From: Nonomuraea corallina
Lineage (GTDB): Bacteria; Actinomycetota; Actinomycetes; Streptosporangiales; Streptosporangiaceae
Length of the DNA: 64,000 bases
Assembly: GCF_027620315.1 (NCBI RefSeq)
Contig: NZ_JAPNNL010000017.1
Coordinates: forward strand, 1 to 64,000
Reading direction: 5' to 3'
Part shown: piece by piece, positions 27,634-35,884 of the stretch
Layout: every line of letters begins with the position of its first letter
How positions within the stretch are numbered: the first letter of the stretch is position 1
The notes under the pieces: generated by a model
The model's input: the letters and a program-made list of their open reading frames with translations, nothing else
Told to the model about the DNA's origin: nothing
Database searches by the model: none
Made by a program: the position numbers and the translations under genes

Positions 27634-28707
27634 CTAGATTCCGTAGCGCCTGTTGAAGAACAGCATGACGTCCAGCGCCATCCGCGTGTTGCCGCCGAGC
27701 ATGTCGACCAGGGCCGGACGCTGACGCGCGGCGATCGCGGCGAAGGCGTCGGCGAAGAACTCCTTGCGGCCCAGCCCGCCGCCCTGCCGGTGGAACGAGG
27801 ACACCAGCAGCGGCTCCACCCTCCGGAACAGCGCCGCGAACTCCGGCGAGTCCGACACCCACTCGCCGAACGCCGAGTCGATGTCGTCGATGGCGTGCCC
27901 CACCTCGTGCATCATCACGTCAGGCGTGGGCGATGGCCGGTCGCCCACCACGATCTTGCGCTCCCCGTACGCGCCGGCGCAGATGTCCCACGTGGCGCGG
28001 CCGGACGGCAGCGGCGCGCCGCGCAGGTAGCCCATGTCGTCCAGGTCGGGGACGCCGCCGGGCCCGACGTAGATGCCCTCCAGGCCCGCGGCCAGTTTCT
28101 CCTTGAGCCGGTCGGGCAGCCGGGCCAGGCTCTCCACCGCCCGCACCACCTCGGGCGGCGGCGGCCCCAGCCGGGAGTCCCACTGGCGGTGCAGAATGCG
28201 TTCCAGCTTGCCGCAGTGACTGAGCCCGTCGCCCATCGGCGGCAGATCGGGCCGGTTGGGCCGCGCCCGGGGCACGGCGTCCTGCAGCTCGAAGTCGTAC
28301 CAGGTGTAGCGCGGCTCCTCGACGACCGCCGCCGACAGCCGCTCACGCCCTTCCCAGCGCCGCGGCCGGTCCTTCTCCCACGCCTGGTCCCACGCCCGGC
28401 CCCACGCCCGGTCACGACTCCTGGCACGGTCCTTCTCCAAGCGGTCCTTCTCCGAGCGGCCCACCTCCGGGCGGCCCACCTCCGGGCGGCCCTTGTCCGG
28501 GCGGCGCGTCCGTCCCGGCTCGTCGCGGGGCTCGCGGTCGGGGTCGTCGGCGCCCGGCCGACCGGCGTCGCGGGACCGCCTCACGCGGCTGGCCCAGAAC
28601 GAGCGCTCGGCCTCGGGAGGAGCCTCGGTGCGCCGGGAGAAGAGGTAGGAGCCGCGCCGCCACCATCGGCCCCGCCGATGGCGTCCCTTGTCACTGGAAA
28701 TGGCCAT
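27634..28707 (-). CDS. Zincin-like metallopeptidase domain protein with a repeat-rich basic N-terminus
   Basis: The C-terminal half has the zinc motif HEVGH (residues ~267-271) in DVMMHEVGHAIDDID and a downstream KEFFADAFAAI whose Glu (~316) could be the third ligand. This HExxH...EFFAdaF arrangement recalls the lethal-factor-like (ATLF) zincins. The N-terminal ~120 residues are highly charged and built partly from tandem repeats (PEVGR, EKDR, AWGR/AWDQ/AWEK units). No signal peptide is seen, so it may act in the cytoplasm. I chose the ATG at 28707 with GAGAGGTG upstream. Substrate unknown; it forms a two-gene unit with the 80-residue protein downstream. Confidence 0.7.
   Translation of the reverse strand: MAISSDKGRHRRGRWWRRGSYLFSRRTEAPPEAERSFWASRVRRSRDAGRPGADDPDREPRDEPGRTRRPDKGRPEVGRPEVGRSEKDRLEKDRARSRDRAWGRAWDQAWEKDRPRRWEGRERLSAAVVEEPRYTWYDFELQDAVPRARPNRPDLPPMGDGLSHCGKLERILHRQWDSRLGPPPPEVVRAVESLARLPDRLKEKLAAGLEGIYVGPGGVPDLDDMGYLRGAPLPSGRATWDICAGAYGERKIVVGDRPSPTPDVMMHEVGHAIDDIDSAFGEWVSDSPEFAALFRRVEPLLVSSFHRQGGGLGRKEFFADAFAAIAARQRPALVDMLGGNTRMALDVMLFFNRRYGI
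28376..28411. repeat. Three 12-bp tandem repeats inside the zincin gene
   Basis: Three units close to TCCCACGCCCGG follow each other without gaps and encode the AWGR-AWDQ-AWEK series on the minus strand. Unit length is a multiple of three, so copy changes keep the frame. Confidence 0.75.
28426..28500. repeat. Five 15-bp tandem repeats inside the zincin gene
   Basis: Five units of the type GCGGCCCACCTCCGG (two identical, the others 1-6 differences) encode PDKGR, PEVGR, PEVGR, SEKDR and LEKDR. Again a multiple of three bases. Confidence 0.8.
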
Positions 28708-28825
28708 CGCACCTCTCGCCTGCCGGTGAGAACCGGGTTCCACGGTACGACGCAGATCTTCCTCAGTCACCTGGAATGGGGCATCAGATGGCACGATCAG
28801 TCTGAAGATGGCTTACAGTTCGGGC

Positions 28826-29122
28826 ATGGCAGGTGTTCTAATCGGCCTGGCTCTTCTGGCCTTCTGGCTGTTCTCGCTGTTCGACGTCATCACCACCCCC
28901 GAGGAAGAGGTCCGGCACTCCCCCAAGGCCGTATGGCTGATCATCGTGGCGGCGGTCCCCCTCGTCGGGGGCGCTTTCTGGATGATGCGCGGCCGTCCCA
29001 GGACGGTCGTCACGGCGGGTCCGGCGCCCGTCGAAAGCGGCCCGGCGCCGAAGGGCCCGGATGACGACCCCGACTTCCTGCAGGAGCTCGACCGCCGCCT
29101 CCGCGGCGAGTCCGAGGCCTGA
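28826..29122 (+). CDS. Small membrane protein with PLDc_N-like domain
   Basis: Two membrane helices (VLIGLALLAFWLFSLFDVI and AVWLIIVAAVPLVGGAFWMM) separated by a short charged loop, then a soluble acidic tail of ~45 residues (PDDDPDFLQELDRRLRGESE). The helix pair resembles the PLDc_N domain, the N-terminal anchor of cardiolipin synthases, here standing alone. The start could be 28808 or 28826; neither has a strong ribosome site, and 28826 starts at the helix. Function unknown, perhaps a membrane scaffold. Confidence 0.75.
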   Translation: MAGVLIGLALLAFWLFSLFDVITTPEEEVRHSPKAVWLIIVAAVPLVGGAFWMMRGRPRTVVTAGPAPVESGPAPKGPDDDPDFLQELDRRLRGESEA

Positions 29123-29241
29123 CACCCCCTCCGGCCGCCTTCCCGGGACGCCCTTCGGGGCCCCCTGGGTCGGCCTGGACCCACGCCGGCCCGCGCCTCG
29201 TCAACGGGCCGGGCGTTCCGTGCGCGGCGGCCCCTCACGGC

Positions 29242-29267
29242 CGTGCCCGGGTAGCCCCCCGGGCACG
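29242..29267. terminator. Stem-loop between convergent genes (PLDc_N protein and ccsB)
   Basis: CGTGCCCGGG and CCCGGGCACG form a perfect 10-bp stem with a 6-base loop just past the ccsB stop; it can serve both directions. Confidence 0.7.
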
Positions 29268-29270
29268 AGG

Positions 29271-30290
29271 TCAGCCGCCGACGTCGGCGTAGCTGTGCAG
29301 GCCGGGGAAGAGGATGTTGACCCCGAACAGGTTGAACAGCAGGCACGCGAACCCGATGAGCTGGACGACGGTCGCGCGGTTGCCGCGCCAGCCCGCGGTG
29401 ACGCGGGCGTGGAGGTAGGCCGCGTAGCCGATCCAGGTGATGAACGACCAGACCTCCTTGGGGTCCCAGCCCCAGTAGCGGCCCCACGCCTTGTCCGCCC
29501 AGAGCGCGCCGGCGATGACGGCGAACGTCCACAGCGGGAAGGCCACCACGATGGCCTTGTGGGCCACCTTCTCCAGGTCGGCGCGGGACGGCAGCCGCGA
29601 CAGCCCGTCCCCGCGCACCAGGTAGAGGATGCCCGCCGCGCCGGCCAGCGTGAACAGGCCACCCGCCAGGATCGCGGCCGAGACGTGGATGGCGAGCCAG
29701 TACGAGTTGAGCGCCGGCACCACCGGCCCCGCCGCCGTGTAGAACTTGAGCACCGCCAGGCCGAGCCCGAGCGCGGCCGAGACCATGACGAAGGCCCCGA
29801 CGAAGCGGATGTTCTGCCGCGCGTTGGTGATCAGGAACGCGCTCACGGCGGCGAAGCAGATGGCCACCACGAACTCGTACATGTTGCCCCACGGCCACCG
29901 GTCCGCCGCCAGGCCGCGCGTGGCGATGGCGGCGAGGTTGGCGGCCCAGCCGAGCCAGGCGACGGCCACGGCGACCAGGCCGGCCGTACGGGCCCAGGCC
30001 GGCGGCTCGGGACCCTCCGCGGCCGGGACGACGTCGCCGGCCGCAGGCCCGCCGGGGGACGCCAGGACGTCCGTCGTACCCTCGGGCGCCGGGTCCGGTC
30101 CGCTCTCGCCCGGCTCCGCGGCCGCGCCGACGCCCACCGTGACCCGGGCGCCGGCCCGCGACCTGGCAGTGTCGGCACGCGCCTTGCCGAACGCGAGCTC
30201 CACCGCGAACCCGATCATGGCCCCCAGATAGAGCAGGACAGCGGAGAGCACGAGCAGGTCGCTCAGCTCTGCGAGTGTCTCAGCGGACAT
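29271..30290 (-). CDS. ccsB: Cytochrome c biogenesis protein CcsB (ResC/CcsA type)
   Basis: Haem-handling membrane subunit of system II cytochrome c maturation; with ResB it carries haem across the membrane and attaches it to apocytochrome c. The tryptophan-rich WGRYWGWDPKEVWSFITW signature is near residue 270, with about eight membrane helices. A Pro/Gly-rich insert of ~60 residues lies after the first helix, at about residues 35-95. 339 residues; it overlaps the resB end by 11 bases. Confidence 0.95.
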   Translation of the reverse strand: MSAETLAELSDLLVLSAVLLYLGAMIGFAVELAFGKARADTARSRAGARVTVGVGAAAEPGESGPDPAPEGTTDVLASPGGPAAGDVVPAAEGPEPPAWARTAGLVAVAVAWLGWAANLAAIATRGLAADRWPWGNMYEFVVAICFAAVSAFLITNARQNIRFVGAFVMVSAALGLGLAVLKFYTAAGPVVPALNSYWLAIHVSAAILAGGLFTLAGAAGILYLVRGDGLSRLPSRADLEKVAHKAIVVAFPLWTFAVIAGALWADKAWGRYWGWDPKEVWSFITWIGYAAYLHARVTAGWRGNRATVVQLIGFACLLFNLFGVNILFPGLHSYADVGG

Positions 30291-31839
30291 CCTTGTCTCC
30301 TGCCAGTTGCTTCACGATGTCGTCGAACTCCTCGGCGAACCCGGCGGCGGACCCTTCGGTCCTGGTGAGCCCGCCCACGTCGGCCGTGCCGTCCTTGATC
30401 CGTACCCACACCCGCCGGCGGCGGATGGTGAGCGAGAACACGATGGCGATGGTGGCCGTGGCCGCCGCCAGCAGGGCCGGGAGCCTGCCGGGGTCGTAGG
30501 CGATCTGGAGGGTGATCCACTCCTTGACGCCGGTGAACTCCAGTTTGCCCGCCCCGTCGGGCAGCTCCAGCGCCTTGCCCACGGCCAGCGGGTCGCCCGC
30601 GGCCTCGCCCATCACCAGAGGCTTGAGCTTCTTGAGGATCTCGGGAGGGGCGAGCTCGTACACGGACTGCGGGGTGCCGGAGCGCAGCCCGAGGTCGCCG
30701 CTGAAGGCGCCGAGGACCTGCACCTCGGGGACGACGGCCCCGGGGAAGGACGAGGCGTGACCGCCGTCCTTCAGCGGGGTGCTGGTCGGCAGGAACCGCA
30801 GCAGGAACCCGAGCTGCGACGGCTCGGCGTCGGGCACCTTGACCACGCAGCCGGAGGTGAGCGTGGGCTTGTCCTCGATGAGGCAGGGCACCGGCCCGTC
30901 GAAGGCGACCTGCCCCTTGCCGTCGGTGACCCGGAAGACGGGGGCGTAGCCGTGGCCGATGAGGTAGGTCTGGGTGCCGTTGACCACGAGCGGCTCGTTG
31001 ACCTTCAGCTCGTAGTCGCGGGCGGGCGCGCCGGGCGAGTCGTTGACCTTGAGGTGGGCGGAGTAGTCGAGCTCCTGGCCGGAGTTCCGGCCGCCGACCT
31101 GGTAGGTGGCCTGGAAGTCGCTCAGCTCGAACGCGAACGGCTCCAGCGACTCGGCGTTGACCCGCGCCCCCGGCATGTAGCGGTCGTAGGCGGCGACGGT
31201 GTTGGCGAACCCGTCGCCCTCGACCACGAGCACGTTGCCGCGGTAGCCGTAGACGGAGCCGACGCCGACGGCCGCCAGGAGGCCGAGCAGCGCGATGTGG
31301 AAGAGCAGGTTGCCGGTCTCGCGCAGGTAGCCCTTCTCGGCGGCCACCCAGCCGTCGCCGGCGCGGACGCGGAAGCGCAGCTTGCGCAGCCGCCTGACCG
31401 CCTCCTCGACGGTCAGGTCGCTCGCGAAGGACGCGTGGTGCGGCAGCCGGGACAGGTTGCGCGGCGCCGCGGGCGGCTTGCGGCGCAGCTCGCGCAGGTA
31501 GGCGCCGGTACGCGGGATGATGCAGCCGATCAGCGAGGTGAACAGCAGCAGGTAGATGGCGGCGAACCAGACGGAGCTGAAGACGTCGAAGAGCTGGAAC
31601 CGGTCGTACACCTCGGCGAGCGCGGGGTTCTGCTGGTAGAACTGCGCCACCCGTTCGGGCTCGACGCCGCGCTGCGGGAGCAGCGAGCCGGGGATGCTGG
31701 CCAGCGCGAACAGGAACAGCAGGATCAGCGCCGTCTTCATCGAGGTGAGCGTGCGCCAGCCCCAGCGCAGCCAGCCCAGCGGGCCGACCCCGGCCGGTCG
31801 GCGCTGCTCGCGCTCGCGCTCCAGCTCGGAGATCGTCAT
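30280..31839 (-). CDS. resB: Cytochrome c biogenesis protein ResB
   Basis: Partner of CcsB in system II. Membrane helices near the N-terminus (LTSMKTALILLFLFALASIP, WFAAIYLLLFTSLIGCIIPR, LLFHIALLGLLAAVGVGSVY), a long extracytoplasmic domain, and one C-terminal helix. LPQRGVEPERVAQFYQQNPA after helix 1 is a typical ResB feature. The ATG at 31839 shares one base with the ccdA stop (TGATG). 519 residues. Confidence 0.95.
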   Translation of the reverse strand: MTISELEREREQRRPAGVGPLGWLRWGWRTLTSMKTALILLFLFALASIPGSLLPQRGVEPERVAQFYQQNPALAEVYDRFQLFDVFSSVWFAAIYLLLFTSLIGCIIPRTGAYLRELRRKPPAAPRNLSRLPHHASFASDLTVEEAVRRLRKLRFRVRAGDGWVAAEKGYLRETGNLLFHIALLGLLAAVGVGSVYGYRGNVLVVEGDGFANTVAAYDRYMPGARVNAESLEPFAFELSDFQATYQVGGRNSGQELDYSAHLKVNDSPGAPARDYELKVNEPLVVNGTQTYLIGHGYAPVFRVTDGKGQVAFDGPVPCLIEDKPTLTSGCVVKVPDAEPSQLGFLLRFLPTSTPLKDGGHASSFPGAVVPEVQVLGAFSGDLGLRSGTPQSVYELAPPEILKKLKPLVMGEAAGDPLAVGKALELPDGAGKLEFTGVKEWITLQIAYDPGRLPALLAAATATIAIVFSLTIRRRRVWVRIKDGTADVGGLTRTEGSAAGFAEEFDDIVKQLAGDKDVR

Positions 31840-32561
31840 CAGATCACCGGCCTGAAGCTGCCGATCAGCCCTTGCATGGTCGCGATCATCTCTCCCCACA
31901 GGCCCGTCACCAGGGCCACGCCGACGACCACCATCATGCCGCCGCCGACCCTGGTGATCAGGAGGGAGTGCCGGCGGATCGCGCGGAAGGTGCGCAGCGC
32001 CTTGCTGTAGGCCAGGGCGGCGGCGACGAAGGGCAGCCCGAGCCCCAGCGCGTAGGCGACGGCCAGCAGCGCGCCGCGCGAGGCGCTGCCCTCGTTGAGC
32101 CCGAGGGTGAGCACCACGGCCAGGGTGGGCCCGATGCACGGCGTCCAGCCGAGACCGAACACCACGCCGAGCAGCGGCGCCCCGGCCAGTCCCGCGGCGG
32201 GCAGCTTGTGGACGCGCACGTCGCGCATCAGCCACGGGAACACGCCCATGAAGACCAGCCCGAGCAGGATCGTCAGCACGCCGAGCACCCGCGTGATCAC
32301 GTCGGCGTTGACCAGCAGGACCTGGCCGAGCTGCCCGAACAGCGCGCCGCTGAGCACGAACACCGCCGCGAACCCGGCCACGAAGAGCGTGGCGCCGAGC
32401 ACCAGCCGCCCCCGCTTGGGGTCGTCGCTCATGCCCGTCACGTACGAGAGGTAGCCCGGGACCAGCGGCAGCACGCACGGCGACAGGAACGACACCAGCC
32501 CCGCCAGCGCGGCGATCGGCACCGCCAGCAGCAGGGAGCCGGAGGCGACGACGTCATTCAT
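31839..32561 (-). CDS. ccdA: Cytochrome c biogenesis protein CcdA (thiol-reducing membrane protein)
   Basis: Passes electrons from cytoplasmic thioredoxin across the membrane to the TlpA/ResA-like protein, keeping apocytochrome cysteines reduced. 240 residues with six membrane helices; FLSPCVLPLVPGYLSYVTG has the first redox cysteine and GWTPCIGPTLAVVL the second. It overlaps the tlpA-like gene by eight bases. Confidence 0.95.
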   Translation of the reverse strand: MNDVVASGSLLLAVPIAALAGLVSFLSPCVLPLVPGYLSYVTGMSDDPKRGRLVLGATLFVAGFAAVFVLSGALFGQLGQVLLVNADVITRVLGVLTILLGLVFMGVFPWLMRDVRVHKLPAAGLAGAPLLGVVFGLGWTPCIGPTLAVVLTLGLNEGSASRGALLAVAYALGLGLPFVAAALAYSKALRTFRAIRRHSLLITRVGGGMMVVVGVALVTGLWGEMIATMQGLIGSFRPVI

Positions 32562-33120
32562 CGCGCACCTTGATCACCGCGTTCTTCAGGTCGGTGTAGC
32601 GGACCGCGCCGAGCGCCCTGGCGGCGATCCTGCCCTGCCTGTCGATGATCAGCGTGGACGGGATGGCGGCGGGCGGGACCGTGCCCTGGAAGGCCAGCGC
32701 GACCTTGCCCGGCTGGTCGTAGATGCTCGGGTAGCCCGGCTTCTCGGTGCGCTCGAACGCCAGCGCGTCGGCCTTGCGGTCCTTGAAGTCGACGCCGATG
32801 AACTCCACGCCGCCGGCCTTCGTCTCGGCCGCGACCTCCTTGAGCACGGGGGCCTCGGCCCGGCAGGGGGCGCACCACGACGCCCAGAAGTTGAGCACGA
32901 CGACCTTGCCCTTGTGGGCGGCCAGCGAGACCGTGCCACCGTCAAGGGCGGGGCCTTCGATCGCGGGCGCGGGCTTGCGCTCCGCGGCCTCGAACACCTG
33001 CATCTTCCCGTCACCGGCGACGAACCGGGTGTCGCCCGCCTGCGGCTGCCCGCTCTGGCTGCCGGCGCACCCCGTCACCAGAGCAGCGATAAGGAGCAGG
33101 GAGATGGACTTCGCGCGCAC
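32554..33120 (-). CDS. TlpA/ResA-like thioredoxin-fold lipoprotein
   Basis: Extracytoplasmic thiol-disulfide reductase for cytochrome c maturation. A lipoprotein signal ends in LVTGCAG (lipidated Cys ~18). The thioredoxin motif WASWCAPCRAE is near residues 99-109, and a cis-proline-like TVPPAAIPSTLIID block follows. 188 residues with a GTG start at 33120 and GGAG upstream. It is the first gene of the tlpA-ccdA-resB-ccsB operon; a 24-bp palindrome lies just upstream. Confidence 0.92.
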   Translation of the reverse strand: MRAKSISLLLIAALVTGCAGSQSGQPQAGDTRFVAGDGKMQVFEAAERKPAPAIEGPALDGGTVSLAAHKGKVVVLNFWASWCAPCRAEAPVLKEVAAETKAGGVEFIGVDFKDRKADALAFERTEKPGYPSIYDQPGKVALAFQGTVPPAAIPSTLIIDRQGRIAARALGAVRYTDLKNAVIKVRDE

Positions 33121-33146
33121 GGAAGGAAGATCTCCTTGTACTACAA

Positions 33147-33170
33147 CCGGTAGAGTTGCAACTGTACCGG
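33147..33170. promoter_or_regulatory. Near-perfect 24-bp palindrome upstream of the cytochrome c maturation operon
   Basis: The outer arms CCGGTA / TACCGG and the core AGTTGCAACT are symmetrical; 11 of 12 base pairs match, the one exception being a G facing G. With no loop it looks like a dimeric repressor site rather than a terminator. It lies 27 bp before the tlpA-like start, where it would cover promoter elements. The regulator is not identifiable from this window. Confidence 0.6.
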
Positions 33171-33175
33171 CGACA

Positions 33176-33817
33176 TCAGGCGCCCGGGACGCTGGGTCCC
33201 CTCTGCAGCGACCCGGCGGGCTCGCTGTAGCCGACGCTGACGAGCCGGTCGCCCTCGAACGTGAAGGTGGTCAGGCTGGCCAGGCCGCACTGCCGTCGCC
33301 TGGGGTCGTGCCACAGCCTGCGGCGGCCCTCCGCCGCCATCCTGACGGCCCAGATGGGCAGCTGGTGGCTGACCATGACGACCTCGTGGCCGCGCACCGC
33401 CTCCCTGGCGTCGTCGATGGCCGCCCGCATGCGCGCGACGATCACCGGGTAGGGCTCGCCCCAGGAGGGGCGCATCGGGTTCCAGAAGTAGCGGTAGTTG
33501 CGCGGACTGCGCAGGATGTGCAGCCCCTGCCCAACGGTCCGGCCTTCGAGCAGGTTGCCGGCCTCCACCAGCCGCTCGTCGATCTGGATCTCCAGCCCGT
33601 GCGCGGCCGCCACGGGCGCCGCGGTCTCGCGCGCGCGCTCCAGCGGCGAGCTGTAGACGGCCGCGATGTCGCGACCGGACACCGCCTTGGCGACGGTCTT
33701 GGCCATGAGCTCGCCGGTCTCGGACAGGTGATAGCCCGGCAGCCTGCCGTAGAGGATGCCGCCCGGGTTGTGCACCTCACCGTGGCGCAGCAGATGAACG
33801 ACGGTGGTTTCAGCCAT
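33176..33817 (-). CDS. Histidine phosphatase superfamily protein (phosphoglycerate mutase-like)
   Basis: The phospho-acceptor motif LLRHGEV is at residues ~9-15; YSSPLERARETA and HEVVMVSHQLPIWAVR give the other catalytic Arg, Glu and His. 213 residues. In this family, broad phosphatases are more common than true mutases; the substrate cannot be set from sequence. It precedes the cytochrome c operon on the same strand with a 55-bp gap that holds the palindrome. Confidence 0.88.
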   Translation of the reverse strand: MAETTVVHLLRHGEVHNPGGILYGRLPGYHLSETGELMAKTVAKAVSGRDIAAVYSSPLERARETAAPVAAAHGLEIQIDERLVEAGNLLEGRTVGQGLHILRSPRNYRYFWNPMRPSWGEPYPVIVARMRAAIDDAREAVRGHEVVMVSHQLPIWAVRMAAEGRRRLWHDPRRRQCGLASLTTFTFEGDRLVSVGYSEPAGSLQRGPSVPGA

Positions 33818-33906
33818 GGTGGCCTCAGCTTAACCGCTCGGCCGCACCTGATCGCCAGGGGCGATCGCCCGGGGAGTAGAGTCTGGCTCCGGAAGGAGCC
33901 GTCCGA

Positions 33907-34767
33907 TTGGACCCGTTAGCCCTCGCGCTCGTCCTGACAGCGGCCGTGGCGCACGCGTCGTGGAACCTGCTGAGCAAGAAGGCCGCCCACGTCGACAGCC
34001 TGGTCTTCGTCTGGCTCGTGGCGGCGGCGGGCGCGGTCGTGTGGAGTCCCCTGTTCGCCGGGTTCCTGCTGGTGGCGCGGCCCCGGCTGGGGTGGCAGGA
34101 CCTGGCGGTGATCGGGGTGAGCACCGCGATCCACCTGGGGTACTTCGTGCTCCTGCAACGCGGGTACGGCAGCGGCGACCTGTCGGTCGTCTACCCGGTG
34201 GCGCGCGGCACGGGCCCGATGCTGGCGAGCCTGGTGGCGGTGCTGTTCCTGGGCGAGCGGCCGTCGCCGGTGGGCATCGCGGGGATCCTGCTGGTGGGCG
34301 CCGGCGTGTTCCTGATGAGCGGGGGCGTCGGTCAGGCCAACCTGAAGGGCGTGGCGTTCGGGCTGGTCACCGGCGTGTTCATCGCCGCCTACACGGTCTG
34401 GGACTCGCGGGTGGTGAGCGCCTTCGCGGTGGCGCCGATCCTGCTGAACTACCTGGGCGAGGCGGGCCGGGCGATCGCGCTGGCCCCGTTCGTGCTGCGC
34501 GGGCGGCGGCGGGCGCTGGTGGCGCCCGCCTGGCGGGCGCACCGGCGCACGATCGTGGCGGCCGCGGTGCTGGCGTTCGTGTCCTACCTGCTGGTGCTGG
34601 TGGCCTTCACCAGGGCTCCGGTCAGCCTGGTCGCGCCCGCGCGTGAGATCAGCGTGCTGATCGCGGTCGTGCTGGGCGGGCGTCTGCTGGCCGAGGACGG
34701 GCTGCGCCATCGGCTGGCGGCCGCGGGCGTGATCGTCGGTGGCGTGGTGGCCATCGCGCTCAGTTGA
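33907..34767 (+). CDS. EamA-family (DMT) permease
   Basis: Hydrophobic, about ten membrane helices, 286 residues. The repeat halves each carry EamA features: YPVARGTGPMLASLVAVLFLGERPSP in the first half and SLVAPAREISVLIAVVLGGRLLAED in the second. The start is a TTG at 33907 with AAGGAG nine bases upstream. Likely exports or imports small metabolites; substrate unknown. It ends convergently with the LysR gene, overlapping by eight bases. Confidence 0.85.
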   Translation: MDPLALALVLTAAVAHASWNLLSKKAAHVDSLVFVWLVAAAGAVVWSPLFAGFLLVARPRLGWQDLAVIGVSTAIHLGYFVLLQRGYGSGDLSVVYPVARGTGPMLASLVAVLFLGERPSPVGIAGILLVGAGVFLMSGGVGQANLKGVAFGLVTGVFIAAYTVWDSRVVSAFAVAPILLNYLGEAGRAIALAPFVLRGRRRALVAPAWRAHRRTIVAAAVLAFVSYLLVLVAFTRAPVSLVAPAREISVLIAVVLGGRLLAEDGLRHRLAAAGVIVGGVVAIALS

Positions 34768-35680
34768 CCGCCCAGCCGTTCTCCTCGCCGCTGCTGGCCT
34801 GGACGAGCGCGTCGACCGTGGCCCGGATGGCGGGGCGGCGGGCGGCGTCGTTGCGCCAGAGCGCGTAGATCCGGCGGCTCTGCCGGGGCAGCAGGGGCAC
34901 CATCCGGACGCCCGGCGGCACCAGGTCGCGGCCCAGCCGGGGCACGATCGCGCAGCCGAGCCCGGCGGCGACCAGCGCGAGCTGGGTCGGGTACTCGTCG
35001 GCCATGGCGGTGATCACGGGCTCCAGCTCGGCGCTGCGCAGGGTGAACACCAGCCAGTCGTGGCAGACGGTGCCCGGCGCGGAGCTGATCCACCGCTCGC
35101 CGCAGAGGGCGGACAGCTCGACCTCCTTGCCGGCGGCCAGCGGGTGGTCGGCGGGGAGCGCCACGTCCGCGATGTCGTCGAGCAGCGTCTTCCTGGACAG
35201 GCCGTCGGGGATCGGCATCGGCCGGTTGATCCAGTCCTGCACGAGCACCAGGTCGAGCTCTCCCCTGGCCACTTCGCGGATCATCCGTTCGGGCTCGCGC
35301 TCGTACAGGTTCACCGAAAGGTCGGGGTGGCGCCGGCGGAGCGCGGCGAGCGCGCCGGGCATCAGGCCGCGGGCGGCGGTCGGGAACGCGGCCACGTTGA
35401 GCCGGCCGACGACCTCGCCGCGCAGCGCCTCGAAGTCGGCCTCGGCGGTCTCGACCAGGGCGAGGATGCGTTCGGCGTGCTCGGCGAGCAGTCCGGCCGC
35501 GTCGGTCAGCCGGACCCCGCGCCCGTTGCGCTCGACCAGCCGGGCGCCGGTCTCCCGTTCCAGCTTGGCGATCTGCTGCGACACGGCGGACGGGGTGACC
35601 ATCAGCGCGTCGGCGGCGGCTCCCACCGAGCCGTACACGTGCACCGCGTGGAGGGCCTTCAGCCGGTTCAGGTCCAACAT
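34760..35680 (-). CDS. LysR-family transcriptional regulator
   Basis: N-terminal winged helix-turn-helix (MLDLNRLKALHAVHVYGSVG, then AADALMVTPSAVSQQIAKLE) followed by the substrate-binding-type effector domain from ~residue 88. The ATG at 35680 starts at the family's usual MLDLxRL; the frame extends 9 codons further without support. 306 residues. It is divergent from a small ORF and an EamA permease, which are its likely targets, as LysR regulators often control a divergent exporter. Confidence 0.92.
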   Translation of the reverse strand: MLDLNRLKALHAVHVYGSVGAAADALMVTPSAVSQQIAKLERETGARLVERNGRGVRLTDAAGLLAEHAERILALVETAEADFEALRGEVVGRLNVAAFPTAARGLMPGALAALRRRHPDLSVNLYEREPERMIREVARGELDLVLVQDWINRPMPIPDGLSRKTLLDDIADVALPADHPLAAGKEVELSALCGERWISSAPGTVCHDWLVFTLRSAELEPVITAMADEYPTQLALVAAGLGCAIVPRLGRDLVPPGVRMVPLLPRQSRRIYALWRNDAARRPAIRATVDALVQASSGEENGWAVN

Positions 35681-35723
35681 GTAAGCGAGTCTAAAGCGTG
35701 AACCCAAGAAAGTCTCGCTTGTC

Positions 35724-35736
35724 CTTCATTCTGAAG
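35724..35736. promoter_or_regulatory. Possible LysR-type binding site
   Basis: CTTCA and TGAAG flank TTC in the gap between lysR and the divergent genes; length and position fit a T-N11-A type LysR box. Confidence 0.35.
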
Positions 35737-35753
35737 CGCTGGAAAATAGTTGC

Positions 35754-35861
35754 ATGCGAATCCTTAAGCAGAAGAAGCAGCCGTACCGATCCACCTCCTA
35801 CCTGAAGACCCTCGCCGACCAGGCCCGGCAACAGCGCGCCCGCCACCGCAGAGCCGCCTGA
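35754..35861 (+). CDS. Possible small basic peptide (35 aa)
   Basis: ATG to TGA frame encoding a peptide that begins MRILKQKKQPYRSTSYLKTL and ends in an Arg-rich ARHRRAA. It lies between lysR and the EamA gene, 23 bp before the latter's GTG. No clear ribosome site is seen. It may be a leader peptide or a real small protein; equally it may be noise. Confidence 0.4.
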   Translation: MRILKQKKQPYRSTSYLKTLADQARQQRARHRRAA

Positions 35862-35884
35862 GCCTCGCCCCGGTCAGGGTCTCG

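Noticed and set aside
28376-28500. Tandem repeats as a CRISPR array
   Set aside because: Units of 12 and 15 bp adjoin without spacers and are in frame inside a gene.
27544-29064. 506-codon plus-strand frame opposite the zincin gene
   Set aside because: Antisense shadow with Arg/Pro/Val repeats derived from the tandem repeats; the minus strand has HEVGH and a proper ribosome site.
33147-33170. Palindrome before tlpA as a terminator of the phosphatase gene
   Set aside because: It has no loop and no base pairing beyond the symmetrical core, which fits a protein-binding site better than an RNA hairpin.
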